NCBI RefSeq assembly: GCF_006540305.1
Contig: NZ_BJOR01000001.1
Span: forward strand, 4,712,001 to 4,776,000
DNA length: 64,000 bases
From: Streptomyces sp. 6-11-2
Lineage (GTDB): Bacteria > Actinomycetota > Actinomycetes > Streptomycetales > Streptomycetaceae
Reading direction: 5' to 3'
Shown here: positions 35,745-44,400 of the stretch, piece after piece
Position numbering within the stretch: the first letter of the stretch is position 1
Layout: each line of letters starts with the position of its first letter
Translations under genes and position numbers: made by a program
Notes under the pieces: model-generated
The model's database searches: none
Told to the model about the DNA's origin: nothing
The model's input: the letters and a program-made list of their open reading frames with translations, nothing else

Positions 35745-37097
35745 ATGAACACAGCGGACAGCGGCAGCGCGGCCGGCGTGAGCATCGAGATCGACGACGT
35801 CCAGAGCGGGGCGCTGCGTCCGAGGCCCGTGCCGTACGAGGGAAAGTTCGTCTTCCTGCGTGTCGATGACCGTGATGCCGGACGCGCCCTGCTGCGGCGG
35901 CTGCTCCCGGTGACCTCGGGTGGTCTGCCCAGCGCGGACCGGAGCCAGGATGCCTGGGTCGCTGTGGCGTTCACCTACGAGGGGCTGAGGGCCCTGGGGG
36001 TGCCCCAGGAGTCGCTGGACAGCTTTCCGCGAGCGTTTCGTGAGGGCATGGCCGCTCGGGCGGAGCTGATCGGCGACGTGGGCGAGAGCGCGCCGGCCCA
36101 CTGGGAGGCACCGTTCGGAACGGGCGATGTCCACATCGCGTTGAGTGCCCTCTCCTCCGATACGGCACAGCTGGACAAGGAGCTGGAGCGGGCCCGTGTC
36201 GCCTTCGAGGAGACACCCGGTGTCCGGGTGATCTGGCAGCAGGACGTCCACCAGCTCCCGACCGGGCGCACCACCTTCGGCTTCCGTGACGGCATCAGCC
36301 ATCCGAACATCGAGGGCGTCGGACTGCCCGGTTCCAACCCGCGGGAGGCCCCCATCAAGGCCGGCGAGTTCATCCTCGGCTACCCCGATGAAACCGGCAG
36401 CCTGCCGCCCATGCCCAGCCCCGATGTGCTGGGGCGCAATGGGACCTACGCGGCCGTCCGCAAGATCCACACCAACGTGGCGGCCTGGCGCCGGTACCTG
36501 CGCGCGAACAGCTCCAGCGCCGAGGAGGAGGCACTCCTGGCGGCCAAGATGGTCGGGCGCTGGCCGAGCGGAGCGCCGTTGACGCTGACCCCGGAGCACG
36601 ATGATCCGGAGCTGGCGGCTGATGCGCACCGCGTCAACGACTTCCTGTACCGGGAGAACGACGACCGGGGGTACCGGTGCCCCGCCGGTGCGCACATCCG
36701 GCGTACCAACCCTCGTGATTCCACCATCATCGGCGATGCGCGGATGCACCGCCTCATCCGCCGTGGGACCACCTACGGCCCGCCGCTGCCGGAGGGCGTG
36801 CTCGAGGACGACGGCGCCGACCGGGGCCTGGTCGGAGTCTTCCTCGGGGCCCATCTGGAACGGCAGTTTGAGTTCATCAAGGCCGAATGGGTCAACGACG
36901 GCAATTTCATCGGCTACCCCGGCGAGAAGGACCCCGTGGCCGGGCATCACGGCGGAACCGGCAGCGTCACCATCCCGGAGAAGCCGGTCCGGCGCCGTCT
37001 GCGGAACCTGCCCAGCTTCGTGGTCACCCGGGGCGGCGAGTACTGCTTTGTGCCGGGGCTGCGCGCTTTGCGCTGGCTCGCCGAACTGGAGGGCTGA
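35745..37097 (+). CDS. DyP-type heme peroxidase
   Basis: A 450-residue peroxidase of the dye-decolorising family. The GxxDG motif is GFRDGISHPN (about 179-188), with the catalytic Asp. The proximal heme ligand His is in PAGAHIRRTNPRD (about 315), followed by the conserved Arg. No signal or Tat peptide is present, so it acts in the cytosol or is packaged. The length is that of the larger bacterial DyP forms. The ATG at 35745 has GGAGGG upstream and is better than the ATG at 35724. It lies between the unknown protein and the catalase-like gene, all on one strand with short gaps. Confidence 0.92.
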   Translation: MNTADSGSAAGVSIEIDDVQSGALRPRPVPYEGKFVFLRVDDRDAGRALLRRLLPVTSGGLPSADRSQDAWVAVAFTYEGLRALGVPQESLDSFPRAFREGMAARAELIGDVGESAPAHWEAPFGTGDVHIALSALSSDTAQLDKELERARVAFEETPGVRVIWQQDVHQLPTGRTTFGFRDGISHPNIEGVGLPGSNPREAPIKAGEFILGYPDETGSLPPMPSPDVLGRNGTYAAVRKIHTNVAAWRRYLRANSSSAEEEALLAAKMVGRWPSGAPLTLTPEHDDPELAADAHRVNDFLYRENDDRGYRCPAGAHIRRTNPRDSTIIGDARMHRLIRRGTTYGPPLPEGVLEDDGADRGLVGVFLGAHLERQFEFIKAEWVNDGNFIGYPGEKDPVAGHHGGTGSVTIPEKPVRRRLRNLPSFVVTRGGEYCFVPGLRALRWLAELEG

Positions 37098-37154
37098 GGG
37101 CAATTCCCTGCCCCTGAGGTGCGATCACGGTCTCCGGGAGGAGAGGTCGAAGTC

Positions 37155-38285
37155 ATGGCCGCACAGTTCGTCCGCTACACGCCTGACGTCGAAGACGACG
37201 ACCCGGACTTCGACCGCAACGTGCAGACGGTGATCGAGAAGACCGAGAGCTACATCGCCGAGTCGGTCGAGGCCGGCGGCACCGGGCGGGCCCTTCGCGA
37301 CGCCCACGCCAAGGGCTACGGGCTGGTCCGAGGGGAAGTGGAGATCCTGGACGGACTGCCCCCCGAGTACGCCCAAGGAATCTACGCGACTCCGGGAACC
37401 CACGATGCGCTCATTCGCTTCTCCAACGGCTCGCCTCACGCCGGAGCCGACGCGCGGCTGGGCGCCGCCACCGGACTGGCGCTGAAGATGTTCGACATCC
37501 CCGGCCCGACCCTGCTGGAAGACGAACCGGACACGGGCACATTCGACTACGCCAACATCAACGGACCGATCTTCTTCTGCAACACAGTCGAGCACTACCT
37601 GTTCATCCAGGAACTGTTCCTGACCGCGCCGGCCTATTTCTCCCAGGGCCGTCCCGGAGCACATCGCTTCTTCACCGAGTTCGTGACCGGAAAGGGGACA
37701 CTGGACCAGGACAACTGGGCGTGGGACGAGTTCCTGGCCTTCCTGCGTCTGTCCAAGACCCCTCCGGCGAACCTGCTGCTTTCGAGTTACTGGACGATGG
37801 GCGCGGTCCGGCACGGGGACTACATCGCCAAGGTGCGCATCACCCCCGAACCGTCCTCCGCTGCCGCGGTGGTCCGGCGTGCCATCGACCCGACCTCGGG
37901 GGTGGAGGTCTTCCGACCGGCCCTGCAAGCCGAGTTGCAGGAGCGGCCCTACGCCTTCGACATCCAGGTCCAGCTCTGCACCGACCTGGAGCGCATGCCG
38001 GTGGAGGACACCACCGTGGAGTGGCCCGAGCAGCTCTCGCCGTCCGTCACCGTGGCCAAGCTGCGGCTGCCGCGGCAGGACATCTCCGAGCCGGGGAATC
38101 TGGAGAAGATGGACGCACTGTCCTTCACGCCCTGGCGGGTCACCGCCGAGCACGCGCCCCTGGGCAACATCATGCGGGCCCGCAAGGAGGTCTACCGGCG
38201 ATCCTCCCTGGCGCGCCACAAGCTCAACCAACAGCCGCGCACGGAGCCGCGAAGCGTCGACGAAGTACTTGGCCCGGCCCAATGA
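37155..38285 (+). CDS. Catalase-like heme protein (catalase-related family)
   Basis: A 376-residue protein with the catalase core but shorter than true catalases. The distal-His region is DAHAKGYGLVRGEVEIL (about 49-65), the Arg/Phe core RFSNGSPHAGADARLGAATG replaces the usual RFS pattern, and a probable proximal Tyr lies in RARKEVYRRSS (about 345). Members of this related family include peroxide-dependent and lipid-hydroperoxide enzymes, so it need not degrade hydrogen peroxide. A strong GGGAGGAGAGG precedes the ATG at 37155. It is the last gene of the operon and ends about 40 bases before the right repeat. Confidence 0.85.
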   Translation: MAAQFVRYTPDVEDDDPDFDRNVQTVIEKTESYIAESVEAGGTGRALRDAHAKGYGLVRGEVEILDGLPPEYAQGIYATPGTHDALIRFSNGSPHAGADARLGAATGLALKMFDIPGPTLLEDEPDTGTFDYANINGPIFFCNTVEHYLFIQELFLTAPAYFSQGRPGAHRFFTEFVTGKGTLDQDNWAWDEFLAFLRLSKTPPANLLLSSYWTMGAVRHGDYIAKVRITPEPSSAAAVVRRAIDPTSGVEVFRPALQAELQERPYAFDIQVQLCTDLERMPVEDTTVEWPEQLSPSVTVAKLRLPRQDISEPGNLEKMDALSFTPWRVTAEHAPLGNIMRARKEVYRRSSLARHKLNQQPRTEPRSVDEVLGPAQ

Positions 38286-38324
38286 GGCCGACTGATGCAA
38301 CGGCAAGCGCCCTCGACCGCCATC

Positions 38325-38407
38325 AAGTTGCTGCCTCTGACGGTCGGGAACGCGGCCCCGGCACCTGCGTCGAGCGGTCACGCGCACTGAGCTGCGCGAG
38401 GTACTCG
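38325..38407 (+). repeat. Right direct repeat (attR-like) of the DyP/catalase cassette
   Basis: This is the second copy of the 83-base repeat. Here it encodes a second, orphan copy of the radical SAM C-terminus (NAAPAPASSGHAH and stop) with no gene in front. It marks the right border of the cassette. Confidence 0.85.
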
Positions 38408-38425
38408 CGTCCGGCTGCGTAGCCG

Positions 38426-38460
38426 GTTGAGCCCCTTCCCTGCCGGGAGGGGGCTTCAAC
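38426..38460 (+). terminator. Hairpin after the right repeat
   Basis: An imperfect 15-bp stem (38426-38440 and 38445-38460), nearly the same sequence as the hairpin at 33956-33985. Confidence 0.6.
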
Positions 38461-38577
38461 GTGTTTGAGAAGTGGGGAACCGGTCAGATCAAGGCCGGAA
38501 ACGAGTGGCTGCGGTGTGTGGCGGATTGTTTATATGACCTGTCACTTGCCGATCAATCGCTTGAGGTGTGAAGCCAC

Positions 38578-38985
38578 TTGAAGAAGGTTCTGACCGCAAT
38601 CGCCGCCGCTGTCATGGGTGTCACGATGTTCGGCGGAAATGCCCAGGCGGTGGATGTCACTCCGTTCAGCGCCACGAACTGCACCGGAAACGCGGGATCC
38701 ACGGACGGGTCCGGGTCGGTTTGTATCACGGTGAACGGGACCGGGCTCAAGGTGGACAGCTTCTATCTGTCCAAGCAGTCGAACAACCGGGCCTGGACCG
38801 ATTACGCGCACATCGACTTCACGGACGGGTCGGGTGGTTTTATGAGCCAAACCGTCAGCGCCGCGCGGGTCGAGAAGAAGACGGTCGGAACCACCTGGGG
38901 GCTTTCGGCGGCGGACGGCAGCAAGATCTGCGGGTATTGGCACAATTACCCGGGGACCAAGGCCTGCGCGACGATTCACAAGTAA
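38578..38985 (+). CDS. Small secreted protein (TTG start)
   Basis: A 135-residue protein beginning with TTG at 38578; GAGGTGTG nine bases upstream supports this start. The N-terminus MKKVLTAIAAAVMGVTMFGG ending NAQA is a clear Sec signal peptide with cleavage before VDVTPF. The mature part of about 111 residues has four cysteines (about 35, 49, 119 and 128) that could form two disulfides, and is rich in Gly, Ser and Thr. No family is recognised. The upstream bases are less GC-rich than the neighbours, which may reflect recent arrival beside the cassette border. A hairpin follows at 39020-39046. Confidence 0.75.
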   Translation: MKKVLTAIAAAVMGVTMFGGNAQAVDVTPFSATNCTGNAGSTDGSGSVCITVNGTGLKVDSFYLSKQSNNRAWTDYAHIDFTDGSGGFMSQTVSAARVEKKTVGTTWGLSAADGSKICGYWHNYPGTKACATIHK

Positions 38986-39019
38986 GGCGATTCACGAGTG
39001 ATCCGAGGCGCAGCGCGGG

Positions 39020-39046
39020 CGGAGCGGGCCGGTTCGGTCCGCTCCG
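39020..39046 (+). terminator. Possible terminator after the small secreted protein
   Basis: An 8-bp stem (39020-39027 and 39039-39046) with an 11-base GC-rich loop and no T tract. Confidence 0.4.
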
Positions 39047-39172
39047 TTGTCGTGTGCGGCGGGGTTGTCGTGTGCGGCCAGAGGGGGATCGGGGTCCGGC
39101 CTCTGCGGATTCCTGCCGAGTGACGTGTGGGCCTCGTGGATCCGGCGGGAGCGTCGCCGCGTCCTCTCGGGT

Positions 39173-40264
39173 ATGGAACTGGAGAAGCGGGGGGCCGGGG
39201 AGCGGCCGCCCGAGGGGTGCCTCGTGGTGGCGGTCCGGATGCCCGTACGGATCGTGGTGCTGGTGCTGGTCGTGCCGGTGCGCATGGCGTGGGACGCGCT
39301 CGTCGTCGGCGGGCGGTTGCTGCGCGACACCGTGCTGCGGCCGCTCGGCCGGGCGCTCGCTCGGCTCGGGCGCGTACTGGTCGTCGTACCGCTCGTATGG
39401 ACGTACCGGTGGGTGCTGACGCCGATCGGGCACGCGCTCGTGTGGCTCGCGCGGAGAGCCGGGGACGTGCTGGCGTGGGTGTACGCGCGCGTGCTCGCGC
39501 CGATCGGGCGTGCGGCCGAGTGGGTGCTGCGAAGGCTCGGGCTCGTGCTCGCCGCCGTGGGAGCAGCGGTGTTCGCCGGCACTGCCCGGCTCGTCCAGTG
39601 GCTCCTCGTGGCCCCCGGCAAGTGGTGCTGGACGTGGGTCCTCACGCCGGCCGGCCGTGCGCTCGCCCGGTGTGCGAGGGGAGTGTGGTGGGTTCTCGCG
39701 GCGGCGGCCGCCGGGGTCGGTGCGGTTCTGTACTGGGCCTGTCGTGTCCTGCTCGTCCTGCCCGCGCTCGCGCTGTGGCGGTGGGTCCTCACGCCGGCCG
39801 GCCGCGGACTCGCCCGGTGCGGGAGGGGACTGTGCCGGTGGGTGCTCGTCCCCGTCGGTCGCACCCTGGCCGTCGTCGGGCGGGAGGTGGCGGACGCCCT
39901 CGGGCACGCCTGGCGGGTGGCCGGGTGGATCTCCCTCGCCGTCGGGCGGTTCCTGGGGGCCGTCCTGCGCCGGCTCGTCGTGGAGCCGGTGCGCTGGGCG
40001 TACCGCCGGGTGCTCACGCCGCTCGGGCACGCCGTCCGGGACGCCGTCCTGCGCCCCGCGGCGCGGATCGCGCGCCAGGTGGGCCACTCCGCCCGGCAGG
40101 CTCTCGCCGCGGCGCGCGACATCGCCCGGCAGGCCCGAGCCGACCTGCGCCGGGCGCTCCTCGGGGAACCCCGGCCGGTGGCCCGTCGGGATCCTGTGGT
40201 GGCCGAGACGCGTACTCTAGAGACAAGGACCGGGCGCGAAGTCTCCCCGCCGACGCGAGGGTGA
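39173..40264 (+). CDS. Trp/Arg-rich protein built of WVLTPxGRAL repeats
   Basis: A 363-residue protein made almost wholly of a degenerate repeat with the core W-V-L-x-P-x-G-R-A-L. Clear copies start at about residues 50 (VLRPLGRALARLGR), 78 (YRWVLTPIGHALVWLARR), 104 (YARVLAPIGRAAEWVLRR), 153 (WTWVLTPAGRALARCARG), 201 (LWRWVLTPAGRGLARCGRG), 220 (CRWVLVPVGRTLAVVGRE) and 276 (AYRRVLTPLGHAVRDAVLR). Between copies are hydrophobic helices (VRIVVLVLVVPV), so it is probably membrane-bound with many short amphipathic or re-entrant helices. The C-terminus is polar. The start at 39173 lacks a good ribosome-binding site. No known function; it precedes the DUF2344 gene. Confidence 0.7.
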   Translation: MELEKRGAGERPPEGCLVVAVRMPVRIVVLVLVVPVRMAWDALVVGGRLLRDTVLRPLGRALARLGRVLVVVPLVWTYRWVLTPIGHALVWLARRAGDVLAWVYARVLAPIGRAAEWVLRRLGLVLAAVGAAVFAGTARLVQWLLVAPGKWCWTWVLTPAGRALARCARGVWWVLAAAAAGVGAVLYWACRVLLVLPALALWRWVLTPAGRGLARCGRGLCRWVLVPVGRTLAVVGREVADALGHAWRVAGWISLAVGRFLGAVLRRLVVEPVRWAYRRVLTPLGHAVRDAVLRPAARIARQVGHSARQALAAARDIARQARADLRRALLGEPRPVARRDPVVAETRTLETRTGREVSPPTRG

Positions 40265-40362
40265 TCCGGACGGGACGGCACCGGAAAGGTGCCGGACCGG
40301 ACGCTCCCCGCCGTAGCGGGGTGGTGCCACGGACCGTCCGCCGTACACGAGGAGAAGTTCCA

Positions 40363-41190
40363 CTGGGCAAGCGACAGCCCGAAGGCCCACCGCCCGCACC
40401 CGCGGTGCAGCGCATCCGACTGCGCTACACCAAGCGTGGCCGCCTCCGGTTCACCAGCCACCGTGACTTCCAGCGCGCCTTCGAGCGTGCGCTGCGCCGT
40501 GCCGAGGTACCGATGGCGTACTCGGCGGGGTTCACGCCGCACCCGAAGGTGTCCTACGCCAATGCCGCACCCACCGGCACGGGCAGTGAGGCGGAGTACC
40601 TGGAGATCGCGCTCACCGCGTCCCGCGACCCGGAGCGTCTGCGTGAGCTTCTCGACGAGTCGTTGCCCGCCGGGCTGGACGTCGTCGAGGCGGTCGAGGC
40701 CCGTACGTCGGGGCTCGCCGACCGGCTGACCGCTTCCGTGTGGGAGCTGCGGCTGGACGGTGTGGACCCGGCCGAGGCCGAACGTGCGGTCGCGGCCTTC
40801 AACGGGGCCGAGACCGTGGAAGTGCAGCGCCTGACCAAGAACGGCATGCGCACCTTCGACGCCCGGTCCGCGGTGGTGGACCTGGAGAGTGCGGAAACGA
40901 ACGGTTCGGCGGCTGATGGGCCGAGCGACCAGCCTTGTGCGATACTGCGGCTGGTTGTTCGGCACGTGACGCCTGCCGTACGACCCGACGACGTCCTGTC
41001 CGGTCTCCGCGCCGTGGCCGACCTGGCGCCGCCGGTCCCCGCAGCGGTGACCAGGCTGGCGCAGGGGCTGCTCGATGAAGAGACCGGTACGGTGACCGAC
41101 CCGCTCGCGCCCGACCGCGAGGCAGACCTGGCCGCCCCGGCCGATTCAGTGGGGGCCGCCGTTCCTGCCGCCGCGAAGGCGCCTGCGTAG
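40363..41190 (+). CDS. Radical SAM-linked protein (TIGR03936 / DUF2344), probable CTG start
   Basis: A 275-residue protein; the family hallmark is the N-terminal QRIRLRYTKRGRLRFTSHRD and FTPHPKVSYANAAPTGTGS. It is the partner of the B12-binding radical SAM protein at 31888-33867 and is fused to it in some bacteria; the joint function is unknown. The start is unusual. The family N-terminus (GKRQPEGPPP) is preceded in frame by CTG at 40363, and GAGGAGAAG lies five bases before it; no ATG, GTG or TTG fits the signal. The GTG at 40405 is the only alternative and has no ribosome-binding site. The C-terminal about 40 residues are Ala/Pro-rich. Confidence 0.88.
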   Translation: MGKRQPEGPPPAPAVQRIRLRYTKRGRLRFTSHRDFQRAFERALRRAEVPMAYSAGFTPHPKVSYANAAPTGTGSEAEYLEIALTASRDPERLRELLDESLPAGLDVVEAVEARTSGLADRLTASVWELRLDGVDPAEAERAVAAFNGAETVEVQRLTKNGMRTFDARSAVVDLESAETNGSAADGPSDQPCAILRLVVRHVTPAVRPDDVLSGLRAVADLAPPVPAAVTRLAQGLLDEETGTVTDPLAPDREADLAAPADSVGAAVPAAAKAPA

Positions 41191-41464
41191 GGACGGTTCC
41201 GCACCGGGACGTACGTCGAAGCGCCGCCCTCGTACTCGGGAGCCACCTGGGTCGGGCAGCGCACCGACCAGAAGACTTTCGCCAGGCCGTACACGACAAG
41301 GGGTACGGAACCGGCGAGACAGGACACAGAGAGCTCCCGTGCGGCGCCCGCGCCCCGGACGGCGGCCGGCGCCCATGGCACGGCCGCGGACGTCAACGGT
41401 GTCGATCGATGATCGGCGCCGGACCAGGCGCGGCGCCCGGGAGCCTGACGGGAGATACGCCCGC

Positions 41465-44400
41465 ATGCTCGAACCGACCGAACCCATCGAGGGTTCCGAA
41501 GAACTGAACACTCCGAGCGACACCCTGCCGCCGCGTCGTCGGCGCCGTGCCGCTTCCCGCCCGGCGGGTCCGCCCGCCGCCGCGTCCTCCGAGGCCGCGG
41601 CCGAGATCACCGCTCCGGCCGTACCGGCCGCCGCCTCCGCGGAGCTCGCGGAGCAGGTGGAGGAGCAGGAGATTCCCGGGGCCGAGGCGGTCACCGGCGA
41701 GGCGACGGAGGAGGCGGCCGAGGCCGCCGCCCTCGTGGAAGCCGCCGCGGAGGCCGCGCCCGCGCGCCGTACGCGCCGCCGTGTCTCCGTGCCCGCCGGG
41801 ACCCCCACGACCGCCCAGGGCGAGGCTGCCGCCGAGACCGTCGTGCCGGCGGCGGCCGTCGCCGAGACGCCGGCCACCGGGTCCGGTGCCGTCGAGACGT
41901 CCGCCGGGTCCGTGGAGGCCGGCGAGGCCGCCGCTCCGCGGCGTACCCGCCGGCGTGCCACCCGCAGCGTGTCCGCGCCCACCGCGTCCGCGGAGACGGT
42001 CGAGACGCTCGTCCCCGCCACGCCCGCGGAGAGCGCGGAGCGGCAGGAGAGTGCCGAGGCTGTCGCCGAGCCGGCGGCGGAGGCGCCCGCGCCCGCCGCT
42101 CGTACGCGGCGCCGCGCGACCCGGCGTGTGTCCACGCCCGCCGGTGCCCCCGCGCCGGCCGAGGCTTCCGAGGTCCCCGCGGTGAACGCCGCTCCCGAGG
42201 CGACGGCCCCCGAGCCCGCCGCCGAGGCCACGACCGCCGAGCCTGAGGTCGCTGCCCAGGCCGTGGAGGACGCTGCTCCGCGGCGTGCCCGTCGGCGTGC
42301 CACGCGCCGCGTGTCCGAGCCCGCCGCCTCGTCCGAGCCCGCCGTCTCGCCCGAGAGCGCGGCGGAGTCCGTGAGCGAGGCCCCCGCCGCCGAGGAGGCC
42401 ACGGCCCCCGAGCCCGCCGCCGAGGTCGTGGAGGACGCTGCTCCGCGGCGTGCCCGCCGGCGTGCCACGCGCCGCGTGTCCGAGCCCGCCGCCCAGACCA
42501 CGGGTGTCACCGAGACCCCCGCGGCCCGGTCCGCCGAGGCTCCCGGCGAGGACCAGGTCCCCGCCGCCGTCGCCTCCGCCGCCTCTGCCGCCGACGAGTC
42601 GCAGGCGCCCAAGGCGCCCGCCGCCGAGGCCGGGGCCGAGGAGACCGGGACGAGGCGCAGCCGGCGTCGGGTCGTGCGGCGTGCCGCGACCGGTTTCTCC
42701 GAGCCCGCCGCCGAGTCCGCCGCCGGCGACGGCGAGTCGTCGCGCCGGCCCGCGCGCCCCGCTGTCGCCGTGTTCCAGGCGCCCGTCTTCACCGAGCCGA
42801 TGTTCCAGACCCCGGAGCGGGCCGCCGCCGCGGCGGCGGCCGAGGCCGCGGAGGTCGAGGAGCTTCCGGAGGAGCAGCCCGAGCAGCCCGAGCAGGCTGA
42901 GCAGGGCGGCTCGCGCCGCCGCCGTCGCCGCCGGGGTTCCGGTGGCGAGGAGCCCGAGACCCGGGTGGCCGGGAGCGCCGACGAGTCCGCCGAGGACGAG
43001 ACGGAGGAGGAGGCCGCCGAGTCGGCCGAGGAAGCCGCCGAGGGCGAGGACGGCGAGGAGGCCGGTTCGCGCCGTCGCCGCCGTCGCGGTGGCCGCCGCC
43101 GTCGCCGGGGCGAGTCCGCCGAGGCCGGCGGGGACGAGTACGCGGAGGAGAGCGACGAGCTCGCCGCCGAGCAGGCCGCACAGGACGCCGAGGACACCGC
43201 CGAGCAGCTCGACGAGGACGACGAGGACGAGGCCGAGGCCGCGGAGTCGGCCGAGGAGGACGAGGGCCGGCAGGGGGGCGGTGGCTCCAGCAGCAGCCGC
43301 CGTCGCCGTCGGCGTCGTCGCCGGGCCGGTGACAGCGGCACGGACAACGAGCCGTCCGCCGACGACCCTGAGCGCACCGTCGTCAAGGTGCGCGAGCCCC
43401 GCAAGGCCGCCGAGCCGTCCGACGAGGTGCAGTCCATCAAGGGCTCGACCCGCCTGGAGGCCAAGAAGCAGCGCCGCCGCGAGGGCCGCGAGCAGGGCCG
43501 TCGCCGGGTGCCGATCATCACCGAGGCCGAGTTCCTGGCCCGCCGTGAGGCCGTCGAGCGCGTGATGGCGGTCCGGCAGCACGGCGACCGTACGCAGATC
43601 GGCGTCCTGGAGGACGGCGTGCTCGTCGAGCACTACGTCAACAAGGAGCAGTCGACCTCGTACGTCGGCAACGTCTACCTCGGCAAGGTGCAGAACGTCC
43701 TGCCCTCGATGGAGGCCGCCTTCATCGACATCGGCAAGGGCCGCAACGCCGTGCTGTACGCCGGTGAGGTCAACTTCGAGGCGCTGGGCATGGCCAACGG
43801 CCCCCGGCGCATCGAGTCCGCCCTCAAGTCCGGCCAGTCCGTCCTCGTCCAGGTCACCAAGGACCCCATCGGACACAAGGGCGCCCGTCTGACCAGCCAG
43901 GTCTCCCTCCCGGGCCGCTACCTCGTGTACGTCCCCGAGGGCTCGATGACCGGCATCAGCCGCAAGCTGCCCGACACCGAGCGGGCCCGGCTGAAGACCA
44001 TCCTCAAGAAGATCGTCCCCGAGGACGCGGGCGTCATCGTGCGCACCGCCGCCGAGGGCGCGAGCGAGGACGAGCTGCGCAGGGACGTCGAGCGGCTGCA
44101 GGCGCAGTGGGAGGACATCCAGAAGAAGGCCAAGAACGGCGGCGGTTCGAGCGCACCGTCGCTGCTGTACGGCGAGCCGGACATGACCGTCCGGGTCGTG
44201 CGCGACATCTTCAACGAGGACTTCTCCAAGGTCATCGTCAGCGGTGACGAGGCATGGCAGACGATCCACGGGTACGTCTCGCACGTCGCCCCGGACCTCG
44301 CGCCGCGTCTGCAGCGCTGGACCAGCGAGGTCGACGTCTTCGCCACGTACCGGATCGACGAGCAGCTCGCCAAGGCGCTGGACCGCAAGGTCTGGCTGCC

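Noticed and set aside
33885-38324. Integrase, excisionase or transposase in the peroxidase cassette
   Set aside because: I read all frames in the cassette and found no recombinase motif; only the short frame at the left border is undecided.
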